A stretch of 36,929 nucleotides of DNA. Origin: RGIG8368 sp045540275 (GTDB taxonomy: Bacteria > Verrucomicrobiota > Kiritimatiellia > RFP12 > UBA1067). Below, in pieces: positions 31,401 to 36,929 of the stretch. The position numbers and the translations under genes were made by a program. The notes under the pieces are model-generated. The model ran no database searches, was not told where the DNA came from, and worked only from the letters and a program-made list of their open reading frames with translations. The stretch's first letter is position 1. The number at the start of each line of letters is the position of its first letter. The DNA lies in NCBI GenBank assembly GCA_045540275.1, contig JAZQGX010000072.1, positions 1 through 36,929 of the forward strand, written 5' to 3'.

Positions 31401-32400
31401 GTACGAACATCAGCAGCGCCAGCGCACCGGCTGCGATCAACCATCTGCGTCCCGCCGCCGATTTGAAATCGTTTTCGCACTTAAGTGCACCGATGAACGA
31501 TACGGCAACCACCGCAATTGTCATCAGGGCGATCGTCACATACGTCGAGACCGGCACAAGCGGTGCAAACTCAGAAGTGGCGATATGCTTTGCAAACGCC
31601 GGTCCAATCATTCCCGGCTGCGCCCCGGCCATGGCTCCGATCTGCAGCATGTGCGCGGTAAGCAGAACGGGGATACCCAGCAGGATGAAGTCGCGGAAAA
31701 GCGCGATGTTGCGGAAGAACACCACAATCAAAAGCGGCAGCATCGCAAGAAGCAACACTTGATAGTTGGTCAGACCCAGACCGAAAACAAAAGCTATCAG
31801 CCAAAGCGTCTTGTCCGAAGGTGATCGCATCCAGCGATAGGTCAAAAGGAATATCCACATCAAGAAGAAGGCGTTGAGGGTGTAGACCTCGACAATCGTC
31901 GCTTGCGACCACATCACGGGGGAGAAGGCAAAGCACAGCGAACCGGCTACACCGCCGGCCCAGGCGAATGCGTTGACATCTGCGCATGACAGCCAATCGC
32001 TCCCGCCCTCGTCGGCGCTTTTCGCACGAAACGAAAGCAGATCGGAGGCGGAACGGGTAATCAGCATGGCGGTGAAACCTGCGGCAAATGCACCGAACAC
32101 GGCGGACATAAGCGAAATTGACCATGCGGGTGTGGGTTGTCCCTGATAGGTGACCCACGAGAAAACGCGGCAGAAGAAGTATGCGCATATCGTCCAGATC
32201 GGATATCCGGGAGGATGCGGAACGCCGAGATAGTCGCCGGCGGTGGCCAGTTCTCCAGAATCCTCCAACCCGACAGACGGTCCCAATGTGAAGAAATACA
32301 CGAGAAATGAAACAATCGTCGCCGTCCAAAACGCGAACCAGTCGACCCTCCGGAAAAAAGTTCCCGGACGCTGTTCACTTATAAAAAACTTCTTTAACAT
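28486..32400 (-). CDS. DUF2723 membrane protein with C-terminal TPR repeats
   Basis: 1304 residues. The N-terminal DUF2723 domain starts near residue 20. Its signature GLEDSGELATAGDYLGVPHPPGYP (conserved DSGE and HPPGYP) is typical of a GT-C fold and protein O-mannosyltransferase relatives. About 15 membrane segments follow to near residue 800. A soluble region and TPR repeats (around 1040-1290, e.g. LADTYRELGLYDKALKFYRDA) form the C-terminus, which probably binds protein acceptors or partners. The exact acceptor and sugar are unknown. It is 24 bp downstream of gltX and abuts the TIGR03663 gene. Confidence 0.88.
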   Translation of the reverse strand: MLKKFFISEQRPGTFFRRVDWFAFWTATIVSFLVYFFTLGPSVGLEDSGELATAGDYLGVPHPPGYPIWTICAYFFCRVFSWVTYQGQPTPAWSISLMSAVFGAFAAGFTAMLITRSASDLLSFRAKSADEGGSDWLSCADVNAFAWAGGVAGSLCFAFSPVMWSQATIVEVYTLNAFFLMWIFLLTYRWMRSPSDKTLWLIAFVFGLGLTNYQVLLLAMLPLLIVVFFRNIALFRDFILLGIPVLLTAHMLQIGAMAGAQPGMIGPAFAKHIATSEFAPLVPVSTYVTIALMTIAVVAVSFIGALKCENDFKSAAGRRWLIAAGALALLMFVRISFVPGAQMPVNYTGEPFSWALPTAVLLGAVAVLFALCWTIPRGLFYAIPVAAVQIGVFALLSKGAMNGLTHPTTWWFWWPVIWNFLLLALAWFTLPNGKRVALTAFFMELGVSFYVYMPIVSDLRNPPMNWGYPRTWEGFKHAITRGQYEKISPSDIFSSRMFSQVGFYFTDLRVQFTLIVATLGLLPFADWSFRRNGRSKRINGLDIAASLYVAVSILVLISEFAGGEPLFRLDKWIIGVIFVLLAVGGVTIVFDQLWGFARRTMCEGNQSERLTVGLTLTALGAGTCLFLSSLVLAIFYTDVRGNSLGAMFVALILSILLVAGAIWALCKLRAQLSGKFDFRFDADGLTQQWLIATAAGFFMMSVVLVVLANIRGDLQDSFIQKVKFISSHGLFAIWVGYGMVFGAVIAKRILPKLTGQLFPSSKLSPLLVLALLLAAAIPVYENYNNKWIAFALSGAEQNGHTFGWQFGNYSLRGADAISEELSEEEEPLPNPAFPGEMTTNAVFFGGTDPGRFVPTYMIYSAKVRPDVFLITQNALADNTYMAVERDLYGDDMWIPTPDESAKAFQIYVDEVQSGKRPKNAALTIENGRVQVSGALGVMEINAILTKMMFDKNKRLHDFYVEESYVIPWMYPYLSPHGLIMKINSQPSTLDEKMVNDDFDFWDWYSRRLVRDPMFRRDIPGQKSFSKLRSAIAGLYASRGRFADAEKAFNEARVLYPVSPEANFRLIQEVLIPQNRYEDSLEILRDYTIRDKHNDRGKDFMRMIEEVLEKRQKVSELQAKLAADKMLSFEDTMQLADTYRELGLYDKALKFYRDAAVRPGCTALSRLSIANILSAINKNKEAIEILDMTVPNLPLNLDAKHLWTIVSIYAAGGDIDRATPHLVRYLKLNPRDWRAWIHMAILYASRGQNNETLYAFQRAIEFGKTDAVRYIEGNPSLMAIAEPLFRQLRAVRQRESSVPQIPQPR

Positions 32401-32424
32401 CGCATCTTCCTGTAGTGTGTCGGT

Positions 32425-33771
32425 TTATTGTTCGCATCCAGGGAAAATGTCTCCGTTCCGGAGGATGGCAAGCGTTTTTTCGATCCGCGCAATCACCTTC
32501 TCGCGTCCGAGTAGCTCCAGCATTTCGAAGAGCCCCGGCCCCTCGGTCAAACCGGAGACGGCGACACGCACGGGGTGGATGTACAATCCCATATTGACCT
32601 CTTTGGCGGCGGCAAGCGCGGCGATGCAGTCGTGCGATGTCTCGCGATTGAAAATCTCCAGCTTTTTGAATTCGGCCAGCGCCTCCTCAAGTGCGGCGGC
32701 GGCGCCATCTGCGCGCAGACGCTTTTCGACCCCCTTGGAGTTGTAGCTGTAGTCATCGGTGAAAAAGTATGCGCAGTTGGCGGGAATCTCCCCGTAGAAA
32801 CGGGTGCGGATCTGCATCTGCTCGAGGATCCCGTCAAGATCTGCGTCACCGACGCCGAGTCCGGCGTTTTCGAGGCGGGAGAGAAATTCCTTCTTGAACT
32901 CATCGCGCTTCTGTGTCCGGATATACTCGCCATTCATCCACAACAGTTTTTTCATGTCAAAGCGAGCCGGCGAGGATTTGCATTTCTCCAGCGAGAACAG
33001 CGAGATCATCTCTTCGCGCGTGAGCACTTCTCGGTCGTCGCCGGGAGCCCATCCAAGGAGAAGCAGGAAATTGAAAAGCGCATCGGCGAGATATCCCTGC
33101 TCTTTGAATTCGCCGACGAACGCCGCTCCGTCGCGCTTGGAATACGGCTTGCCGGCATTGTTGACAATCATCGGCAGGTGAGCGTAGCAAGGCACGGCGG
33201 CCCCTAGCGCTCTGAACATCAGAATGTGCTTGAAGGTATTTTCGACATGGTCGTCGCCGCGGATGATATGGGTAATGCCCTGCTTGATGTCGTCGACCAC
33301 ATTCGCGATGTGGAAGACGGGAGAGCCGTCGGAACGGACAATGACGAAATCCTGCATGTCCTTGGACTTTTTGCGCATCCGTCCCTTGACCAGATCCTGA
33401 AATTCTATTTCTTCGTTTTGCGGAATGCGGAAGAGTACGACCTCGCCGGTCTTTCCGTCTGCGCTGGTCTTCTCCGCACGGTAGGCGTGCCCTGATGCGA
33501 TCAGGCGCTCAACCGCAGCCAGATGATCGGCGAGATTGTGCGTCTGATAGACGATTTCCTCGTCATGCTCCATTCCGAGCCACTCCAACGCTTCAAGAAC
33601 TTTGCGGATGGCTTCCGGGGTTGAACGGGCCAAATCGGTATCCTCAATTCGAACGAGAAACTTGCCGCCGTTGTGACGGGCGAAAAGATAATTGAAAATC
33701 GCGGCGCGAATATTACCGATATGCACGCTGCCGGTCGGACTCGGGGCGAAACGAACGCGAATTTCTGACAT
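32425..33771 (-). CDS. gltX: Glutamyl-tRNA synthetase
   Basis: 448 residues. The class I HIGH motif lies in FAPSPTGSVHIGNIRAA, and the KMSKS equivalent in NNAGKPYSKRDGAAF. The central GDDHVENTFKHI block and the C-terminal helical anticodon-binding region are present. It charges tRNA-Glu (and possibly tRNA-Gln if no GlnRS exists). It is the first gene of the six-gene operon. The start has AGGAG and a TATAAT promoter about 40 bp upstream. No zinc-binding cysteines are visible, and the length is normal to slightly short. Confidence 0.97.
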   Translation of the reverse strand: MSEIRVRFAPSPTGSVHIGNIRAAIFNYLFARHNGGKFLVRIEDTDLARSTPEAIRKVLEALEWLGMEHDEEIVYQTHNLADHLAAVERLIASGHAYRAEKTSADGKTGEVVLFRIPQNEEIEFQDLVKGRMRKKSKDMQDFVIVRSDGSPVFHIANVVDDIKQGITHIIRGDDHVENTFKHILMFRALGAAVPCYAHLPMIVNNAGKPYSKRDGAAFVGEFKEQGYLADALFNFLLLLGWAPGDDREVLTREEMISLFSLEKCKSSPARFDMKKLLWMNGEYIRTQKRDEFKKEFLSRLENAGLGVGDADLDGILEQMQIRTRFYGEIPANCAYFFTDDYSYNSKGVEKRLRADGAAAALEEALAEFKKLEIFNRETSHDCIAALAAAKEVNMGLYIHPVRVAVSGLTEGPGLFEMLELLGREKVIARIEKTLAILRNGDIFPGCEQ

Positions 33772-33811
33772 AAAAAATCGACTCCTGTTATTCCTTAAAG
33801 TTTAAAGAAAT

Positions 33812-33841
33812 ATTATACCTTATTTGCTGCCTTCGGGGCAA
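33812..33841 (-). promoter_or_regulatory. Promoter of the gltX-lnt operon
   Basis: On the minus strand TTGCCC (33841-33836), an 18-bp spacer and TATAAT (33817-33812). The predicted leader is about 35 nt and contains AGGAG before the gltX ATG at 33771. A small GCC/GGC hairpin overlaps the -35. Confidence 0.6.
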
Positions 33842-33872
33842 TGAAAATCAAGAGGAGACATGGGCGTCCGCA

Positions 33873-34586
33873 TCAATTCCACTGGACGCAGATTCGACCG
33901 CGGCAAGATTTGTCGGCAGATGCCTTCAACAGAACCCCTTCCAGCATGCGCGCATCGGGAGAGACGGGCGAAAGCAGATATATATCCGGCTCCACATCTT
34001 TGCTGTATTCAACGAAAAAGCAGGCCGATCCCGAGGCCACCGAAAAGCGATCGAGCGGCGGCAGTTCGACGACGAAGCGCGATTTTCTGAGCTCTTCATC
34101 CATGAATGCCGTCACCCCTGACGGCGACGGCGGCAACCGGCGGGGCGGAGTTGCCAGCGACGGACGTCCGGCAAGGAGATCCGGCTCAGGAAATTTATAC
34201 GCCGGGACCATCACCTCAAGGGAACCAGCACACTCGATTTCCGGAGTTGAAAAAGCAAATGGAGCAAGCGGTTCACTAAAATCGGCAAAGGAGATGTCGT
34301 TGGTAGCGGGGGTACGGAAAGTAGAAAGGAAGGTGCGCAGACTTTGCATCGCTACGCGCTCGACAAACGGTGGCAGCTGAACGAATGAAAGATAAGCATC
34401 CCCCTTTTCCGTAGGAGCGGGTCGATGACGGACCTGAGCGCCGAGATGGGCGTTGCGGAAGGATACCGCCATCAGAAAAAGCAAGACGAAAACCGCCGCA
34501 ATCTGCAGCAGCAAAACCGCTGGCGGCCGCATCCTTTTCATCCACGGCATTTTTTTTCGCAGAGCTTTTCGTTCGCTGGTGTTCAT
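33873..34586 (-). CDS. Hypothetical single-pass membrane protein partnered with ExbD-like protein
   Basis: 237 residues. A Lys/Arg-rich N-terminus is followed by one membrane segment near 22-42 (PPAVLLLQIAAVFVLLFLMAV) and a ~190-residue periplasmic part with Pro-rich stretches (LATPPRRLPPSPSG). I see no TonB C-terminal signature. Its ATG overlaps the stop of the ExbD-like gene by one base (TAATG), so the two are translated together and probably interact. ExbB and TonB are not in the window. Function unknown; a membrane energy-transduction accessory is the most natural guess. Confidence 0.7.
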   Translation of the reverse strand: MNTSERKALRKKMPWMKRMRPPAVLLLQIAAVFVLLFLMAVSFRNAHLGAQVRHRPAPTEKGDAYLSFVQLPPFVERVAMQSLRTFLSTFRTPATNDISFADFSEPLAPFAFSTPEIECAGSLEVMVPAYKFPEPDLLAGRPSLATPPRRLPPSPSGVTAFMDEELRKSRFVVELPPLDRFSVASGSACFFVEYSKDVEPDIYLLSPVSPDARMLEGVLLKASADKSCRGRICVQWN

Positions 34587-35071
34587 TATTCGGGTTTCAC
34601 CGCGATGCTGAGACGTTCGATACCGGCCTCTTTTGCCAATCCCGAAAACCGCACCAGATCTGAGTGGCGTATCTGCTTGTCGGCCATCAGCAACATGGTA
34701 ACCTTATCTGGAGAACCTCCCACACGCTCGCGCAAACGATCACGCAACATATCGCAATCGGAGGCGTCGGAAAGGAAGAAGCGATCATCGTCAAAGAAGA
34801 CCATCACCTGATCAGCCCCTTTCGAGTCGTGGGAAAACGAGGTCATTAAAGCCGTTGCCACGGAACGACCGCCGAACTCGGGAGAGGCGGTGGGGAGATC
34901 GACGGAGATACCAGGCGCAACTGCCATTTTTCCGTGGACTATATAAAGCAAAACCGCAACAACCAAGGCTGTCACCCAAGGTACCGGAACCAACAATGTC
35001 CGAAGCCAACGGCCGCCAAAATGGTAAATGTCGCGGTGTTCCCGCACGAGCTGACTTAAACTTTTTCGCAT
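34586..35071 (-). CDS. ExbD/TolR-type biopolymer transport protein
   Basis: 161 residues. One membrane segment lies near 28-50 (LLVPVPWVTALVVAVLLYIVHG), then SVDLPTASPE and a C-terminal domain ending KQIRHSDLVRFSGLAKEAGIERLSIAV. This is the layout of ExbD/TolR, which couple proton flow to TonB or Tol systems with ExbB/TolQ. The membrane segment lacks an obvious Asp at the usual place, where most family members carry the proton-carrying Asp, so function may differ. It starts 12 bp downstream of tRNA-Tyr in the same direction and is probably co-transcribed with it. No Shine-Dalgarno precedes the ATG. Confidence 0.72.
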   Translation of the reverse strand: MRKSLSQLVREHRDIYHFGGRWLRTLLVPVPWVTALVVAVLLYIVHGKMAVAPGISVDLPTASPEFGGRSVATALMTSFSHDSKGADQVMVFFDDDRFFLSDASDCDMLRDRLRERVGGSPDKVTMLLMADKQIRHSDLVRFSGLAKEAGIERLSIAVKPE

Positions 35072-35083
35072 GCGGAAGAGAGA

Positions 35084-35168
35084 TGGTGGTGGGGCTAGGA
35101 TTCGAACCTAGGAAGGCATCGCCAACAGATTTACAGTCTGCCCCGTTTGACCGCTCCGGAACCCCACC
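35084..35168 (-). tRNA. tRNA-Tyr (GTA anticodon)
   Basis: On the minus strand the acceptor stem GGTGGGG pairs with CCCCACC, followed by A and an encoded CCA. The anticodon loop is ACTGTAAAT with GTA, reading tyrosine codons. The long variable arm of class II tRNAs and a T arm with GGTTCGAATCC are present. The promoter is at 35191-35219. Confidence 0.95.
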
Positions 35169-35190
35169 GTATTCGTGTAAAACTTTTCGG

Positions 35191-35219
35191 AGTATCTCAT
35201 ATTTTCCCCCAGTAGTCAA
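35191..35219 (-). promoter_or_regulatory. Promoter of tRNA-Tyr and the exbD-like operon
   Basis: On the minus strand TTGACT (35219-35214), a 17-bp spacer and GATACT (35196-35191). The start would lie about 15-20 nt upstream of the mature tRNA 5' end. Confidence 0.6.
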
Positions 35220-35245
35220 GTGTTAAAATCCAGAATGTTCAAACA

Positions 35246-35274
35246 TTGCTTTTTGAAATGTTATTCGCTATAAT
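35246..35274 (+). promoter_or_regulatory. Promoter of the GT2 gene
   Basis: TTGCTT (35246-35251), a 17-bp spacer and TATAAT (35269-35274). The ATG at 35284 is only 9 nt beyond the -10, implying a leaderless or near-leaderless transcript, as for the genes at 5685 and 18250. Confidence 0.65.
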
Positions 35275-35283
35275 TGCACTCAT

Positions 35284-35994
35284 ATGGCATCTTTATATCA
35301 AAATTCATCTGATGAAATTGTGATTCTAATTCCCGTGTTGAATCCGGAATCCGCTTTTTTGCTCTTTCTGGAACAGCTGCGCAGACATTTCAACAAAATT
35401 GTCGTCGTCAACGACGGTTCGACCAAAAATATTGATTTCTTCGAAAAAGCCAAAGAGCTCGGGGCAACGGTTCTGACACACGAGCGCAACCGCGGCAAGG
35501 GAGCGGCGATAAAGACCGGTTTGAAATACATCAAGGATTCGGTTTCTCAAGCGCAATGTGCGGTGACCGCCGATGCCGACGGGCAGCACGATATCGAAGA
35601 CGTATGTAAAGTTGCAGGACTGGTCATGCGGCTTGGCGACCGCCTGGTAATCGGGGAGCGGACATTCGACGCCTCTACCCCGCTCGCCAGCCGATTTGGA
35701 AATGCCTGGTCGAAATTTTGGTTCAGGGCTTTGATCAGAATTCCTGTCAACGATACCCAAACCGGTTTGCGTGGAATTCCCAAGATGCTTTTTGATTCAC
35801 TGATAAATCTTCCCGGCGAGCGTTACGAATACGAGACGTACATGCTTGCGTCTGCGCGCCGACATCCCAATCCGCCACAAAGCACACCGATAAAAACGAT
35901 TTACAACGACAACAACTCGGGCAGTCACTTCCGGCGGATACGCGACTCGTTGCGGACCCAGTTCGCGATTTGGATGTCACTATTCAGGACGTGA
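35284..35994 (+). CDS. Family 2 glycosyltransferase (DPM-synthase-like)
   Basis: 236 residues. The N-terminal GT2 signature IVILIPVLNPE is followed by VVVNDGSTKN, ERNRGKGAAIKTG and ADADGQHDIEDV (DxD-type metal site). DTQTGLRGIPKMLF and a YEYETYML block come next. The pattern is that of polyprenyl-phosphate sugar synthases, without C-terminal membrane segments. Such enzymes could supply lipid-linked sugar to GT-C transferases such as the TIGR03663 and DUF2723 proteins, though that link is inference. It converges with the small membrane protein gene, overlapping by 15 bp. Confidence 0.9.
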   Translation: MASLYQNSSDEIVILIPVLNPESAFLLFLEQLRRHFNKIVVVNDGSTKNIDFFEKAKELGATVLTHERNRGKGAAIKTGLKYIKDSVSQAQCAVTADADGQHDIEDVCKVAGLVMRLGDRLVIGERTFDASTPLASRFGNAWSKFWFRALIRIPVNDTQTGLRGIPKMLFDSLINLPGERYEYETYMLASARRHPNPPQSTPIKTIYNDNNSGSHFRRIRDSLRTQFAIWMSLFRT

Positions 35995-36420
35995 CGAGAG
36001 GATCTTGCGACGAATAAGATATTCCGCAAGGAACATCGCCCCTACCAGAAAATATGCAACCGCTCCGTTGTAGACGACCCATACTTTGAACGGCAAAAAC
36101 AGCGTGGCGATTGTAAATCCGAAATGGTGGAACAAAAATATCGTGCAGGCAACGGTGGCGTTGCGGCAGTAACGTTGCGCGGAAACATCCATCGTCCGAT
36201 GCCTCTTTCTCTCCATAATTTCGACAAGCGGCGTTTTAAAGAGCGAGACGGCAAAGCTCATCAGCAGCAAATAGGACATCACCACCGAATACGAGCGCAT
36301 CAGAAATTCAGTTCCCGAAGAGACCCTGTTCTTGAGATAGCAGACGAGCGCCACAACCCCCAGTCCAAACAGCAAACGGAGGATTCTCTTTGTTATTTTA
36401 AGCACAAACGGCTTGTTCAT
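35980..36420 (-). CDS. Small multi-pass membrane protein, unknown
   Basis: 146 residues with four hydrophobic segments (about 12-28, 40-62, 88-108, 112-136). GAGGTGG precedes the ATG. I do not recognise the family. It begins 10 bp after the stop of the amidohydrolase gene, so the two are probably co-transcribed. The 3' end overlaps the GT2 gene by 15 bp in convergent orientation. Confidence 0.7.
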   Translation of the reverse strand: MNKPFVLKITKRILRLLFGLGVVALVCYLKNRVSSGTEFLMRSYSVVMSYLLLMSFAVSLFKTPLVEIMERKRHRTMDVSAQRYCRNATVACTIFLFHHFGFTIATLFLPFKVWVVYNGAVAYFLVGAMFLAEYLIRRKILSSRPE

Positions 36421-36430
36421 ACCACCTCGC

Positions 36431-36929
36431 TCATTGACGGGCGAATTCGCTCTTGAATTCGCACAGCATCTCTTCTTCGCCGGGAATTTGTCCGTTGCGC
36501 ATCAGTACCCGTCCGCCGCAGACAACCGTATCAACCACCGAGGTGTCGGCGGAGTAGACCATATCGGAAGCGAGCGAATTTCCCGGCTGCAGCAAAACAG
36601 AATCGCGCTTCAACAGTAGACAGTCGGCAAGGCTGCCCTCGGCAATGCGACCTGCATTCAAACCGAAAGCCTCTGCGCCTCCCCTCGTCGCAATTTCCCA
36701 CACCTTTTCCGCCGAAGCCGTCTTGGGATCGTTTGCGCGCAGCTTGGCCAAAAGCGCCATCGCTTTCATTTCGGAAAACATCGACAGCGAATTGTTTGAG
36801 GCATTGCCGTCAGTCGCCAGCGAAAGCCGACATGCGTATTTCTCCACATTGCGCTTGAAATCGAAGATTCCCGAACACAACTTGGCATTGGAGTTGGGAC
36901 AGGAGGCGATTGCCGCTCCGCGCTCGCAG
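36431..36929 (-). CDS. C-terminal part of an MtaD/SsnA-type amidohydrolase (5' end outside window)
   Basis: About 165 residues are visible. The blocks ASCPNSNAKLCSGI and LATDGNASNNSLSMFSEMK match the region of metal-dependent amidohydrolases around the conserved Asp ligand, in 5-methylthioadenosine/S-adenosylhomocysteine deaminases and chlorohydrolase relatives. The end GSLADCLLLKRDS...VVCGGRVLMRNG is the typical C-terminal beta-sandwich. It probably deaminates an adenine-type or related compound; the precise substrate is not determinable from the C-terminus alone. The N-terminal metal-binding His residues lie beyond the window. Confidence 0.85.
   Translation of the reverse strand, partial: CERGAAIASCPNSNAKLCSGIFDFKRNVEKYACRLSLATDGNASNNSLSMFSEMKAMALLAKLRANDPKTASAEKVWEIATRGGAEAFGLNAGRIAEGSLADCLLLKRDSVLLQPGNSLASDMVYSADTSVVDTVVCGGRVLMRNGQIPGEEEMLCEFKSEFARQ

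Overview
This window looks like a chromosomal piece from a Gram-negative member of the PVC group, most likely a gut-type Kiritimatiellota or Lentisphaerota bacterium. The reasons are secreted BspA-type leucine-rich proteins, large uncharacterised secreted sugar-active-looking proteins, a XylR-type regulator, a DUF2723/TIGR03663 pair, a long type-2 IleS, and many intergenic hairpin repeats. Taxonomy is inferred from gene content only; there is no rRNA gene.

Positions 1-19431 hold a polysaccharide (uronate) utilisation locus, almost all on the minus strand. The main operon runs from 18163 down to 8830: DUF4861 protein, kduI, kduD, BspA-like LRR protein, a GH105/BNR_4 fusion, a galactitol-type PTS IIC permease and an HGSNAT-like acyltransferase. 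A second operon (5166-1185) encodes another LRR protein and a large secreted protein. A third unit (1060 to the window edge) encodes a tandem paralogue of that large protein. A divergent regulator (18250-19431) has a periplasmic-binding-protein-like sensor and an AraC-type DNA-binding domain. The three minus-strand promoters share one ~33-bp element just upstream of and overlapping the -35 box, and the copy at 18207-18239 also forms the regulator's own promoter. The likely logic is that secreted enzymes release unsaturated uronate, KduI (which here carries a signal peptide) isomerises it outside the cytoplasm, the permease imports the product, and cytoplasmic KduD reduces it to KDG.

Between the two LRR-containing operons, 5263-8813 is a plus-strand cassette bounded by ~315-bp near-identical inverted repeats. 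It carries a VapBC-type toxin-antitoxin pair, a 52-codon ORF and a DUF4153 membrane protein. The repeats are themselves made of inverted arrays of 7- and 8-nt units and a small hairpin element.

Positions 19432-36929 are mostly housekeeping. They hold a probable 6S RNA (19523-19716) followed by a small membrane protein and an RluA-type pseudouridine synthase. A tight six-gene minus-strand operon follows: gltX, DUF2723-TPR protein, TIGR03663 protein, ileS, LysM-L,D-transpeptidase, lnt. Next come an ExbD-like protein and an unknown partner behind tRNA-Tyr, then a GT2 glycosyltransferase, a small membrane protein, and the C-terminal part of an MtaD-like amidohydrolase cut by the window end.
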